From NCBI RefSeq assembly GCF_003944715.1, contig NZ_RWIT01000005.1, positions 62,001 to 126,000 on the forward strand: a stretch of DNA of 64,000 bases, in the 5' to 3' direction. The position numbers were made by a program, and so were the translations under genes. Under the pieces are notes generated by a model. The model saw only the letters and a list, made by a program, of their open reading frames with translations. It made no database searches and was not told the origin of the DNA. Below are positions 53,157 through 62,028 of this stretch, one piece after another. The DNA comes from Hymenobacter rigui (GTDB lineage Bacteria; Bacteroidota; Bacteroidia; Cytophagales; Hymenobacteraceae). Numbering within the stretch: the stretch's first letter is position 1; every line of letters starts with the position of its first letter.

Positions 53157-53933
53157 CTACAACTGGCCGGTCATTTTCACTTCTTTGCCGTTTTCATCGA
53201 GGAAGCGCAGCACGGGCTGGTTGTTTTTATCGACGCCGATAGTGAGGCGGGTGCGGCCCTGACTGTCTTTGAAGTCGAGGGTTGACTGGTCGGTGTTGGC
53301 GACCAGCATCACGCGGGTGGCCCCGCGCTGGTCGGCCATTATCATGGCCGAGGAGCGGCCGGCGGTGGTGCCCACGTACATGCGGCGCATCAGCCCCAGC
53401 TTGCCCTCCTGCACGGCTTTCTGCTTTTCCTCAGCCGTGGCGTTTTTATACTTCTCCTCCAGGGCCGTCATCGATTCGTCGGGGGCGTCGTTGAAGGTGA
53501 GGCCGGCCTTGTAGCCGCCGCCCTGCTCCTGGTAGTTCAGGGCAATTACCTGGTCCTGGCCAAACCGGTCGAGGGAGAAATGGCCGCCGGCGCTGGGCTT
53601 GCCGTCGGGGCCCTTCTCGCCCCCGAAAATCAGGCCGCCACACTCCTCGCCCTTGTCGTTGTAGAACAGCATGCCGGGATGGTCGCGCTTGTAGTCGATG
53701 TGCTTACCATCAATGGTTACGCCCTGCGGAAAACGCTCCTTATTGCTCATGATCATCTTCACGGTACCGTCGCGCTCCACCAGGTTCAGGCGCTCTACTG
53801 ATAGTTCCTTGAAATGCACCGGCTTATCGGGCTTGCCGAAGGCGCAGAGCAGGGCCACCAGCGGCACCACGGTGGCGCCCAGGGCGTAGGCTTTCAGAAA
53901 TTTCACGTCGCGGGCAAGTTGGTTGGCGTCCAT
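53157..53933 (-). CDS. Membrane-anchored protein with a repeated D-x-x-G motif
   Basis: 258 aa with one N-terminal TM helix (KAYALGATVVPLVALLCAF) after a short cytoplasmic tail, so it should face the periplasm. Four to five short strands share a pattern of hydrophobics, D-x-x-G and a basic residue: NLVERDGTVKMIM, IMADQRGATRVMLV, LDFKDSQGRTRLTIGV and RFLDENGKEVKMT. This looks like a short beta-repeat fold. No enzyme motif is visible. I do not recognise a named family. Confidence 0.75.
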   Translation of the reverse strand: MDANQLARDVKFLKAYALGATVVPLVALLCAFGKPDKPVHFKELSVERLNLVERDGTVKMIMSNKERFPQGVTIDGKHIDYKRDHPGMLFYNDKGEECGGLIFGGEKGPDGKPSAGGHFSLDRFGQDQVIALNYQEQGGGYKAGLTFNDAPDESMTALEEKYKNATAEEKQKAVQEGKLGLMRRMYVGTTAGRSSAMIMADQRGATRVMLVANTDQSTLDFKDSQGRTRLTIGVDKNNQPVLRFLDENGKEVKMTGQL

Positions 53934-54084
53934 AGCAGTAGTGGGGGTTATGGGGTGATTGATGGGCCAAAACTGCTGCCTGACCGGCCCGAATGCCCGG
54001 GATTTCGCGCGAGTGCCGGAAAAATCGTGCGAGTGCCGGAAACCGGGGCCCGAGCGGGCCGGGGCAGCTTCGGGCCGGTTTGCC

Positions 54085-54092
54085 TATCTTTC
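54085..54092 (+). promoter_or_regulatory. Possible -7 box TATCTTTC before the dienelactone hydrolase gene
   Basis: One mismatch to TAnnTTTG, 30 nt before the ATG at 54122. Low confidence. Confidence 0.3.
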
Positions 54093-54121
54093 TCCGTCAC
54101 CACCTCCTTCACCGCCCCCCT

Positions 54122-54982
54122 ATGGACCAGCGCATCATCAACCTCTTCGACGAGTACACCCACGCCCCGCTCACCCGCAAGGAGTTTCTCGACCGGCTGC
54201 TGCAGCTGGCCGGCAGCACGGCCCTGGCCACTGCCGCGCTGGCCGTGCTGGAACCCGGCTACGCCCGCGCCGCCACCGTATCGGCGGCCGACGACAAGCT
54301 GACGGAGGAAACCGTGAGCTGGTCCGGTGCGGCCGGCACCGAAATGAAGGGCTACCTGGTGCATCCGCAGGGCCGGAAGAAGCGCGGGGCCGTGGTGGTA
54401 ATTCACGAAAACCGGGGCCTCACCCCCCACATCAAGGACGTAACCCGGCGCGTGGCCCAGGCCGGCTACCTGGCCCTGGGGGTGGATGCGCTGTCGGTAT
54501 TCGGCGGCACGCCGGCCAATGAGGACGAGGGCCGCACGCTCATCGGCAAGCTGGATAAGCCGCAGAACATGGAAAACTACCTAGCCGCCCTGCGCTACCT
54601 GCGCCAGCGGCCCGATTGCAACGGCAAAACCGGCTGCGTAGGCTTCTGCTGGGGCGGGGCCCTGGCCAACAGCCTCGCCACCCACGATGCCCAGCTGAAC
54701 GCCGCCGTGGCCTACTACGGCACCCAGCCGCCCGCTGCCGAAGCCGCCAACATCAAAGCCCACCTGCTGCTGCACTATGCCGGCCTAGATGAGCGGGTAA
54801 ACGCCGGGAAGGACGCCTGGGAAGCCGCCCTGAAAGCGGCCGGTGTGAAGTACGAACAGTATGTGTACGAGGGGGTAAATCATGCCTTCAACAACGACTC
54901 CTCCCCCGCCCGCTACAATGCCGAGGCCGCTCAGCTGGCTTGGAGCCGTACGCTGAAGCTGTTTAAGGAGCAATTAGGGTAA
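54122..54982 (+). CDS. Dienelactone hydrolase family protein, probably exported
   Basis: 286 aa from the ATG at 54122. The N-terminus has a Tat-like pattern (LTRKEFLDRLLQLAGSTALA then TAALAV), near S-R-R-x-F-L-x but with R-K rather than R-R. The DLH fold has the catalytic Cys in GFCWGGALANSLAT, Asp in YAGLDERVNAGKD and His in EGVNHAFNNDS. It hydrolyses carboxylic esters, possibly in the periplasm. The stop TAA overlaps the ATG of the next gene (TAATG). Confidence 0.87.
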   Translation: MDQRIINLFDEYTHAPLTRKEFLDRLLQLAGSTALATAALAVLEPGYARAATVSAADDKLTEETVSWSGAAGTEMKGYLVHPQGRKKRGAVVVIHENRGLTPHIKDVTRRVAQAGYLALGVDALSVFGGTPANEDEGRTLIGKLDKPQNMENYLAALRYLRQRPDCNGKTGCVGFCWGGALANSLATHDAQLNAAVAYYGTQPPAAEAANIKAHLLLHYAGLDERVNAGKDAWEAALKAAGVKYEQYVYEGVNHAFNNDSSPARYNAEAAQLAWSRTLKLFKEQLG

Positions 54983-55536
54983 TGGCAGCCGGGTTGATTG
55001 GTATGGGTTATTGGCGGAATCTGCTGGAACCTCAGTATCCGGATGTGGCTTGCTTTGTAGATGACAGCTGGTCGGAAGCGGAACGCCAAACGGCTTTGCA
55101 GTATCTCAGCCGTGGCCGGCCGTTACACTACTGGATGGGCATGGAACGCTGCCTATTGGGCTGCGGCGAGCATCTGCATATCACAGGTTGTACGGATGGT
55201 ACCTATTACTGGCCCGAAAGTCTGCTGCACTACTTGAAACAGCATGCAGTGCGACTCCCGGATACCATCATTCATCATCTGCATCAACAACCTGCTTTCC
55301 CCATTGATGCAGCAGAGGCCATAGAGGAAACAGCGCAGACTGACTTTTGCTGGTGGAAAAATCAGCGAGGCTGGCAAACCAGCGTTACTTCGTTGCAGTA
55401 CCTGAGCCAACAGGAAATTCGGGGGTTTCTGCGGCGCTATGATTGCCGGCAGATTGACTATTCCGGCTTAACCTCGGCAACTGATAATACCGCACTAGTG
55501 AGCATGGTAGCCGCATTACGACAGCTAGTATCCTGA
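54982..55536 (+). CDS. Hypothetical cytoplasmic protein
   Basis: 184 aa, one-nucleotide overlap with the dienelactone hydrolase stop, so translation may be coupled. No signal peptide; rich in Trp and Cys (GMERCLLGCGEHLHITGCTD). No recognised motif. A hairpin terminator follows at 55558. Confidence 0.62.
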   Translation: MAAGLIGMGYWRNLLEPQYPDVACFVDDSWSEAERQTALQYLSRGRPLHYWMGMERCLLGCGEHLHITGCTDGTYYWPESLLHYLKQHAVRLPDTIIHHLHQQPAFPIDAAEAIEETAQTDFCWWKNQRGWQTSVTSLQYLSQQEIRGFLRRYDCRQIDYSGLTSATDNTALVSMVAALRQLVS

Positions 55537-55557
55537 TTGGAATCTGTATGCCCGATG

Positions 55558-55604
55558 AAAACCGCTGCCGGTCAAAATATTTTTTTGCTGGCAGCAGTTT
55601 TTTT
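55558..55604 (+). terminator. Hairpin terminator
   Basis: A stem of about 14 bp with one mismatch (55558-55571 with 55588-55601), then a T run. The rest of the gap to the GH16 gene (55605-55851) shows no ORF or RNA gene I can support. Confidence 0.75.
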
Positions 55605-55851
55605 CGTGTGGTGTAGCCGTTGCGCTGTAAGTATTAAGCCATCCACAGCAGGTACAGGCTCATATTTGACGTTGTGCAGTAGGCGTATAACCCTATCTGG
55701 AGGATAGGATTTGGCGATATTGAGCAGCTTGGATTTACCGAAAAAGCCCGCCATACTTGGGCGTTTTCGAGGGTTCCCAAGTCCCGAAACTAGCCGAATA
55801 ACACCCGGCTTTCCCCTGCTGCTCTTCTTTCCACCAATTCCCACACAACCA

Positions 55852-57291
55852 ATGAAACACCAGTTTACCTCCCTCCTGGGAGCTGCGGCACTGTGCCTGC
55901 TCGGCTCCTTCACCGCCCACGCCCAAACCTACCAGCAGGTATGGGCCGATGAGTTCAACGGCAGCATCAGCTCCAGCTGGGTATTTGAAACCGGCGGCGG
56001 CGGCTGGGGCAACAACGAGAAGCAGTACTACCAGCGCGCCAACGCTACCGTCACCAGCACTGAGCTGCAGATTACGGCCCGCAAGCAGAGCGTGGGCGGC
56101 ATGCCCTACACCTCGGCCCGCATGAAAACGCAGGGGCTGAAAGAGTTCAAGTACGGCAAGGTGGAGGCCCGCATCAGGATGCCGCTGGGCCAGGGCTTAT
56201 GGCCAGCCTTCTGGATGCTGGGTGCCAACATCAACACGGTGAGCTGGCCGGCCTGCGGCGAAATTGACGTGATGGAGCACATCAACACCGAAAACAAGGT
56301 GTACGGCACCGTGCATTGGGACAGCAACGGCCACGCCGAATACGGCGGCAACATCATTACCTCCCCCGATGCCTACCACGTCTATTCCATCGAATGGGAG
56401 CCGACCTACATCCGCTGGTTTGTGGATGGCACTAAGTACCACGAAATCAACATTACCAACGGCACGGGCGGCACTGAGGAATTTCAGCGGCCCTTCTTCC
56501 TGCTGCTGAACCTGGCCGTAGCCGGCAACTGGCCCGGCCAGACGGTGGATGAGAGCAAGCTCCCTGCTACCATGTCGGTGGATTACGTGCGGGTGTACCA
56601 GAAAACCACGGCCTCTACGGCCATTACCCTGCAGGCCGAAAGCTACAGCGCCATGAACGGGGTGCAGGTAGAAGCCACTACCGACACGGGCGGGGGCCAG
56701 AACGTGGCCTACATCGACGCCGGCGACTGGATGGCCTACAACAATGTCAACTTCCCAACCTCCGGTAACTACTTGCTGGAATACCGCGTGGCCAGCCCCT
56801 CGGGCGGCACCCTGTCGTCGGATTTGAACGCCGGCGCCATTCAGCTGGGCAACACGGCCATTCCGGCTACGGGTGGCTGGCAGAAATGGACTACCGTTTC
56901 CAAAACCGTGTATATCAACGCCGGTACGTACAACTTCGGCGTATTTGCCCAAACCGCCGGCTGGAACCTGAACTGGATTCGGATTTCTCAGGCCGGCAGC
57001 GCCCGAACCGCCACCGTTACCGCCACTACCCCGGCCAAAACGGGCAGCTTCGACGTAGCCGTGTACCCCAACCCCCAGACGGCCGGCTCCGCCCTCACCA
57101 TTGAGCTGCAAAACGCCGACCTCACCCAGCCGACTACCGTGCAGGTGCTGGATGCAAGCGGCAAGCAGGTGTGGCAGCACACGGCCTTCGGTAACGCCGT
57201 GAAAGTGGACCGTACTCTGCCCAGCGGCGTGTACCTGATTCAGGCCACAAACGCCACCGGCAAAATCACGAAGCAGCTGCTGGTGCAATAG
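55852..57291 (+). CDS. GH16 beta-glucanase with CBM6 and type IX secretion domain
   Basis: 479 aa from the ATG at 55852 with signal peptide (MKHQFTSLLGAAALCLLGSF ... AHA). GH16 catalytic domain (residues about 25-250) with the nucleophile/acid motif GEIDVMEH (about 136-143) and DEFNGSISSSWVFETGGGGW near its start. A CBM6-like module (about 260-375, GGQNVAYIDAGDWMAYNNV) and a T9SS C-terminal domain (about 400-479, YPNPQTAGSALTIELQ ... SGVYLIQ) follow. It degrades laminarin-type or related beta-glucans outside the cell. Confidence 0.93.
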   Translation: MKHQFTSLLGAAALCLLGSFTAHAQTYQQVWADEFNGSISSSWVFETGGGGWGNNEKQYYQRANATVTSTELQITARKQSVGGMPYTSARMKTQGLKEFKYGKVEARIRMPLGQGLWPAFWMLGANINTVSWPACGEIDVMEHINTENKVYGTVHWDSNGHAEYGGNIITSPDAYHVYSIEWEPTYIRWFVDGTKYHEINITNGTGGTEEFQRPFFLLLNLAVAGNWPGQTVDESKLPATMSVDYVRVYQKTTASTAITLQAESYSAMNGVQVEATTDTGGGQNVAYIDAGDWMAYNNVNFPTSGNYLLEYRVASPSGGTLSSDLNAGAIQLGNTAIPATGGWQKWTTVSKTVYINAGTYNFGVFAQTAGWNLNWIRISQAGSARTATVTATTPAKTGSFDVAVYPNPQTAGSALTIELQNADLTQPTTVQVLDASGKQVWQHTAFGNAVKVDRTLPSGVYLIQATNATGKITKQLLVQ

Positions 57292-57300
57292 GTAGGCTTA

Positions 57301-57322
57301 GTCATTGCGAACGAAGCAATCC
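57301..57322. repeat. Dispersed repeat family B, shorter copy
   Basis: Reads GTCATTGCGAACGAAGCAATCC, part of family B, forward orientation, just after the GH16 stop. Confidence 0.65.
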
Positions 57323-57356
57323 TTCCTTCACAAAGCACTGAACCCTGAAAAAGCAG

Positions 57357-57392
57357 AAAGCCCCTGACGCCAGTACGGACGTCAGGGGCTTT
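57357..57392. terminator. Bidirectional terminator between GH16 and M28 genes
   Basis: A 13-bp perfect stem (57357-57369 with 57380-57392), 10-nt loop, flanked by A/T runs. It serves the convergent GH16 (+) and peptidase (-) genes. Confidence 0.85.
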
Positions 57393-57422
57393 TTCTTCTT
57401 TATTGCTTATCACCTTGAAAAG

Positions 57423-57452
57423 GACAGATTGCTTCGCTCCGCTCGCAATGAC
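57423..57452. repeat. Dispersed repeat family B, longer copy (inverted)
   Basis: Inverted relative to the copy at 57301; on the minus strand it reads GTCATTGCGAGCGGAGCGAA followed by GCAATCTG. Confidence 0.75.
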
Positions 57453-57467
57453 AAGCTCTCTACCAGC

Positions 57468-59042
57468 TTACATACGCTGCTCGGGCTTGGCGGCGGGCAG
57501 GGGCTTGCGGGGCAGCTTGGCGTCGCGCATGGCGGCCTGGTACACGAAGGATGCCACTACCACCGAGGCCTGCTTCATATCGTCGGCGGGCAGGCGCTCA
57601 TAGGTATCCATGTTGGTGTGGTGGGTGCGGGTGCCGTAGTCCAGGGGGTCCTGAATGAACTGGAAACCGGGCAGGCCCACGGCATCAAACGAGAGGTGGT
57701 CGGTGCCGCCGGTGTTGCGCAGCGTAACGGTGGTAGCGCCCAACTCGGCGAAGGGTTTCAGCCAATCGGTAAACACCGGCACTACGGCCTCGTTGCCTTG
57801 GGCGTAAATCCCCCGGATTTTGCCAGCACCGTTGTCGAGGTTGAAGTAGGCGGCCAGCTTCTCGTGGTCGGGCAGCAGCTTCATGGTGGCGGGGTCGGCG
57901 AAGTGGTTTTTCACGTAGTTGCGCGAGCCGAACAGGCCCTGCTCCTCCTCACCCCACAACGCCACCCGAATGGTACGGCGAGGCTGCACCCCGGCCGCTT
58001 TCAGAATGCGCATGGCCTCCATCATCACGGCGCAGCCAGCGGCGTTGTCGGTAGCGCCGGTGGCGGCGTGCCAGGAGTCGATGTGGGCACCCAGCATCAC
58101 CACTTCGCTTTTCAGCTTTTTATCGGTGCCCGGAATTTCAGCTACCACGTTGTAGCCTTTCAGGTCCTGATTCTGAAAGCGGGTGCGGGTTTCCAGCTCA
58201 ATTTCTACCGGAATACCGGCTTCGGCGAGGCGAATGAGGCGCAGCTGGTCTTCGGGGGCCATTTCCAGTTCGGGCAGCACGGGCTTGGCATCGGCGGCAT
58301 AGGGCGCACCGTTCGAGGTGAAGAAGGTACCATCGGAGCCACCGCGGGTGCTCAGGATGGCCGCCGCGCCTTCGCTCAGAATCATATCCGACATCTTGGT
58401 GCGCAGGGCCATCATGGTGCGGCGCTGGGCCGTGCGCTTCTCCATTTCCGCGTCGTCGGGTTTGGCCGCGGGGGGCTCGGGCTTGAAGTCAGCCATTTTC
58501 TGCAGCTCCTCGGCGGTGTAGCGTTTGGCGTCGGGCTCGAAGCTGGGTTTAGGCGGGTTAGCCACATCCAGCAATACAATCTTGTCGCGCAGCTGGCCTT
58601 TATACTTATCCAGCTCGGCTTCCGTGGTGGCTTTTACCACAACCACCTGCTTTTTGAGCGGGCCGTTGGTGCTGGGCGTCCAGGCCTTGGGAGCCCCGAT
58701 GAGGGTGTGGTAATAGGGGGCCGTCATGGCCACGTACGACTTCTCAATGTCCCAGCCCCGCCCGAAGGTACCCCAGGGCTCGATGGTAGATTTAGCGAGG
58801 CCCCAGGTGGTGAACTGCTTCTGCGTCCACTCGTTGGCGCGGGCCAGGCCAGCCGAGTTGGCCAAGCGGGGGCCGCATACATCGGTCAGGTAAAAGGCCG
58901 TTTCCATCACTTTGGAGCGGTTCATACCCTCGTCTTTGATTTTGGCCAGCATGGCCGGGTCGGCTTTGGTACCTTGTTGAGCCAAGGCAGGGGCGGTGAA
59001 GGCCAAGCCGCTGGCTAAGGCGAGGAGTTGAAGTTTGTTCAT
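57468..59042 (-). CDS. M28 family peptidase, secreted
   Basis: 524 aa. Signal peptide (MNKLQLLALASGLAFTAPALAQ). A PA-type insert (residues about 120-290, with EGAAAILSTRGGSDGTFF) precedes the M28 zinc core: GAHIDSWHAATGATDNAAGC (His and Asp ligands, about residue 317), WGEEEQGLFGSRNYV (catalytic and ligand Glu, about 366), NLDNGAGKIRG (Asp) and RTHHTNMDTYERLP (His). It is an extracytoplasmic aminopeptidase or carboxypeptidase. Convergent with the GH16 gene. Confidence 0.9.
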   Translation of the reverse strand: MNKLQLLALASGLAFTAPALAQQGTKADPAMLAKIKDEGMNRSKVMETAFYLTDVCGPRLANSAGLARANEWTQKQFTTWGLAKSTIEPWGTFGRGWDIEKSYVAMTAPYYHTLIGAPKAWTPSTNGPLKKQVVVVKATTEAELDKYKGQLRDKIVLLDVANPPKPSFEPDAKRYTAEELQKMADFKPEPPAAKPDDAEMEKRTAQRRTMMALRTKMSDMILSEGAAAILSTRGGSDGTFFTSNGAPYAADAKPVLPELEMAPEDQLRLIRLAEAGIPVEIELETRTRFQNQDLKGYNVVAEIPGTDKKLKSEVVMLGAHIDSWHAATGATDNAAGCAVMMEAMRILKAAGVQPRRTIRVALWGEEEQGLFGSRNYVKNHFADPATMKLLPDHEKLAAYFNLDNGAGKIRGIYAQGNEAVVPVFTDWLKPFAELGATTVTLRNTGGTDHLSFDAVGLPGFQFIQDPLDYGTRTHHTNMDTYERLPADDMKQASVVVASFVYQAAMRDAKLPRKPLPAAKPEQRM

Positions 59043-59382
59043 GCGGGTCGGTTGTAGAGTGGAGGTTTCTCCCCCTAAAGAACCAGAAAAAAACGTGGCG
59101 TTGCGTACGACCTGCCAGCTTCAACTCCGTACCTCTATCCGGGCATGTGGTGTGGCAACCAACGGGCGCGAAACGCCACACCTTCCTCCCCCCGCGTACT
59201 GCACTTCTGCCCGTGTAGCTGCAGCATCTCATTATTTATATAATTTTTACTATATTCAATACATCCGGGCTGCTTTCGGCTCCTCCGGGCAGGCGGCTAT
59301 TCCTATTCTGGTAATCCGTTGCCGGCTCGCGCATTTTCGTATCTCCTGTGCCATTTATACCCTCCCACCCGCCTTACGCGCC
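59043..59382. other. Divergent intergenic region, AT-rich patch
   Basis: 340 nt between the divergent M28 (-) and RsbQ-like (+) genes. It has an AT-rich patch at about 59228-59262 (atttatataatttttactatattc) that could hold promoter elements for either gene. I see no ORF or RNA gene of confidence. Confidence 0.4.
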
Positions 59383-60177
59383 ATGGATGTGCTCAAGCGC
59401 AACAACGTCCGGATACTGGGACACGGAAACCAGACGCTGCTGTTCGTGAATGGCTTCGGGTGCGACCAAACCATCTGGCGCTACATCACTCCGGCGTTTT
59501 CCGAGCAGTTCCGGCTGGTGCTTTACGACCATGTGGGGTCCGGGCTGTCGGATAGAACTGCTTACGAGCCGGCCCGCTATGCCTCCCTGGATGGGTACGC
59601 CCTCGATTTGCTTGATATTTGCCAACAACTGAATCTGCGGGAAGTAACGCTTATTGGGCACTCAGTAGGTGCCATGATTGGGATGCTGGCCGCTATTCGG
59701 GAGCCGCACTACTTTCAGCAGCTGCTTCTGCTGTGCCCTTCGCCCTGCTACCTCAACGAAGGCAGCTACCACGGCGGGTTTGAGCGCCGGGATCTGGAGG
59801 AGATGCTGGCCTTTATGGACAAGGATTTTGTAGGCTGGGCCGATTATATCACCCCATTCATCATGGGTAACCCCGACCAGCCTTCCCTTACGGCGGAGCT
59901 GGCGCACAGCTTCTGCCAGAACGACCCGGTTATTGCCCGGAAGTTTGCACGCGTTACGTTTCTGGGCGACAACCGCGCCGACGTAACGCAGTGCCAAACG
60001 CCTTGCCTGCTGGTACAGTGCGCCGAAGATGTAATTGCTCCACTGGAAGTAGGCGACTATCTACAGGCCTACCTGCCCCACGCCCGCCTCATTACGCTGC
60101 CCGTGGCCGGGCATTGCCCGCACGTAAGTGCCCCCACCGAAACGCTGAGTGCCCTAGAGACTTATATGGCGGCGTGA
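59383..60177 (+). CDS. RsbQ-like alpha/beta hydrolase
   Basis: 264 aa from the ATG at 59383; upstream in-frame codons reach back but do not resemble the family. Triad: Ser in TLIGHSVGAMIGML (about 93), Asp in VQCAEDVIAPLEVGDY (about 213) and His in VAGHCPHVSAPTETL (about 243). The sequence NGFGCDQTIWRYITPAFSEQ then FRLVLYDHVGSG is typical of RsbQ, which in Bacillus works with the PAS-phosphatase RsbP in energy-stress signalling. No RsbP-like gene is adjacent. It may hydrolyse or bind a small signal molecule. Confidence 0.87.
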   Translation: MDVLKRNNVRILGHGNQTLLFVNGFGCDQTIWRYITPAFSEQFRLVLYDHVGSGLSDRTAYEPARYASLDGYALDLLDICQQLNLREVTLIGHSVGAMIGMLAAIREPHYFQQLLLLCPSPCYLNEGSYHGGFERRDLEEMLAFMDKDFVGWADYITPFIMGNPDQPSLTAELAHSFCQNDPVIARKFARVTFLGDNRADVTQCQTPCLLVQCAEDVIAPLEVGDYLQAYLPHARLITLPVAGHCPHVSAPTETLSALETYMAA

Positions 60178-60258
60178 GGTGGGGTGTTATACCTGAGGTA
60201 AAACGAAATCTTTGCGGATATTCAGCCCGTCCAGTTCTCATTTTACCTCTATCCTTCC

Positions 60259-61233
60259 GTGCCGTTTCGTTTTCTGTTACTCACATTTCTGTGCCTGCTG
60301 CCATTTCTCGCCAGCGCCCAGACCCCCACTCCCGATAGTAGCTACGCTGCCAAGCTGAAAGCGCCGGGTGTGAAAATGATTCCCATTGACGGCAAGTACA
60401 AGGTGTGGACCCAGAAGGTGGGCACAGGCAACATCAAGCTGCTGGTGCTGCACGGCGGCCCGGGCAACACGCATGAGTATTTTGAGAATTTCCCGCAGTA
60501 CCTGGCCAAAGAAGGCGTAGAAATCTATTACTACGACCAGCTCAACTCCTTCCACTCCGATAAAACCGATGATAAAAGCGTGTGGACCATTCCGCGCTTT
60601 GTAGAGGAGGTAGAGCAGGTACGTAAGGGGTTGGGGCTGGACCAGTTTTACCTGCTGGGCCACTCCTGGGGCGGCATGCTGGCCCTGGAATACGCCGCCA
60701 AATACCCCGAGCATATAAAAGGGCTCATTATGTCCAACATCGGCTACAAGGCCACAGTATTCAACAAGAACCGCTTCAGCCAGTACGCGGATATTATTCG
60801 GCGGCAGGCCGCGCAACAGGGCAAGGTCATTGCCGGCCTCGATACAATGGGGCTGATGAGCCTTACGCCTCACATCACGCCGGCCGTTACCAAGGAGTTT
60901 CGCAGCCTGCACATGATGCGCCGGGTGCCCGAGCCGCCCATCTACACGCGCAGCCAGGCCCACATTACCCGCACCTACGCAGTTAGCTTCATGCCGTTCA
61001 TGCTGGCCTGGGACTTCTCCGGCCGGTTGGCCACCATCAAGCCGCCCACGCTGGTTATCGGCGCGCAGCACGACTTTGTGCCGCCGGCCGATATTGCTTA
61101 CATGAAAAAGCACATTCCGAACTGCCAGGCCTACGTCTGCCCCGACGGCTCGCACTTCGCCATGTGGGACGACCCCGAGCATTACTTCCCGGCACTAATC
61201 AAGTTCCTGCGCAAAACGGAGCGGAAAGGGTAG
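60259..61233 (+). CDS. Secreted alpha/beta hydrolase, proline iminopeptidase-like
   Basis: 324 aa from a GTG with signal peptide (MPFRFLLLTFLCLLPFLASA). The oxyanion motif LHGGPGNTHEYFENFPQ and nucleophile GHSWGGMLALEYAAKYP match S33 prolyl iminopeptidases; Asp is in IGAQHDFVPPADIAYMKK and His in PDGSHFAMWDDP. It should cleave N-terminal proline or hydrolyse esters outside the cytoplasm. It follows the RsbQ-like gene by 81 nt in the same direction. Confidence 0.87.
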   Translation: MPFRFLLLTFLCLLPFLASAQTPTPDSSYAAKLKAPGVKMIPIDGKYKVWTQKVGTGNIKLLVLHGGPGNTHEYFENFPQYLAKEGVEIYYYDQLNSFHSDKTDDKSVWTIPRFVEEVEQVRKGLGLDQFYLLGHSWGGMLALEYAAKYPEHIKGLIMSNIGYKATVFNKNRFSQYADIIRRQAAQQGKVIAGLDTMGLMSLTPHITPAVTKEFRSLHMMRRVPEPPIYTRSQAHITRTYAVSFMPFMLAWDFSGRLATIKPPTLVIGAQHDFVPPADIAYMKKHIPNCQAYVCPDGSHFAMWDDPEHYFPALIKFLRKTERKG

Positions 61234-61262
61234 CTTCAGTTCCTCACGTTCCACTTCCTGCC

Positions 61263-61553
61263 ATGACCGTCGAGTACATCCGCTACCGCATTGCCGCCGA
61301 CCAGCAGCCGGCGTTTATCGAAGCCATCCGGTATACCAACAAGTTGCTGGCTGCCGCGCCCGACTGCCTGCGCTACCAGCTGGCGCACTGCGAGGAAGAT
61401 GCCGAGCTGTTCATCTGGCGCATTGAGTGGACCTCAGTGGAGCGGCACTTGCAGGGCTTCCGCAAAAGCGCAGAGTTCGGGGTATTTTTTCAGCTGGTGA
61501 AGCCGTTTTACGCCAGTATTCAGGAGATGAACCACTATATGGTGGTGGAGTAA
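61263..61553 (+). CDS. Small antibiotic biosynthesis monooxygenase-fold protein
   Basis: 96 aa from the ATG at 61263. The pattern VEYIRYRIAADQQPAFIEAI ... LRYQLAHCEEDAELFIWRIE then WTSVERHLQGFRKS matches the dimeric ABM ferredoxin-like fold used by quinol monooxygenases. The substrate is unknown. It starts 29 nt after the hydrolase stop and may be co-transcribed with it. Confidence 0.78.
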   Translation: MTVEYIRYRIAADQQPAFIEAIRYTNKLLAAAPDCLRYQLAHCEEDAELFIWRIEWTSVERHLQGFRKSAEFGVFFQLVKPFYASIQEMNHYMVVE

Positions 61554-61596
61554 AAGAACTTCGCAAAAGGTGAGTAGCCGAAGCGTTTCGTGCGTC

Positions 61597-61642
61597 AGCC
61601 ATGAACGTCATGCAGAGGCGGAGCCGAAGCATCTCGCGTGCT
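61597..61642. repeat. Dispersed repeat family C, copy 2
   Basis: 46 bp, perfectly inverted relative to the copy at 62029-62074. It lies 36 bp upstream of the GIY-YIG gene. On the plus strand it reads agccatgaacgtcatgcaga ... gcatctcgcgtgct. Confidence 0.95.
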
Positions 61643-61678
61643 AACGCTGCCATAGTAACTTCTGCCAGATATTGATTC

Positions 61679-61939
61679 ATGTACATCTATCTGCTTAAGA
61701 ATCCGGCGCATACTGTCCTTTACACTGGCATAACCAATGATTTGGAGCGGCGCCTGTACGAACACGCTCAAAACCTAGGCAACGCCAGCAGATTTACCGG
61801 ACGTTATCAATGTAATCTGTTGGTTTACTTTGAAGTATGTGCCGACGCTGTGCAGGCTATTGCGCGCGAGAAAGAAATAAAGGGATGGAGTCGAGCTAAA
61901 AAGAAAGCACTGATAGCAACAACAAATTCAGACTGGTAA
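61679..61939 (+). CDS. GIY-YIG nuclease domain protein
   Basis: 86 aa, complete and consisting of little more than the GIY-YIG domain. MYIYLLKNPAHTVLYTGITN supplies the two YI/YTG strands; the catalytic Arg and next Tyr/His are in DLERRLYEHAQN, and the metal Glu is in AIAREKEIKGWSRAKKKALI. Family members of this UPF0213 type are small proteins of unclear role. It is bounded on both sides by inverted 46-bp copies of repeat family C. Confidence 0.9.
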   Translation: MYIYLLKNPAHTVLYTGITNDLERRLYEHAQNLGNASRFTGRYQCNLLVYFEVCADAVQAIAREKEIKGWSRAKKKALIATTNSDW

Positions 61940-62028
61940 CCTATTAATTTGCAGACGTGGACCGGCTGATGCTGTATTTGATGGCGGTGAACATCTATGC
62001 GCTTACGGTTGAGTAGTAATGCAACCTC

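Noticed and set aside
54122..54210. A confident Tat signal
   Set aside because: The motif reads R-K rather than R-R, so Tat export is possible but not secure.
57429..59018. A 529-codon open frame on the plus strand
   Set aside because: It is antisense to the M28 peptidase, whose catalytic motifs are clear, and its translation is low-complexity Gly/Val/His-rich.
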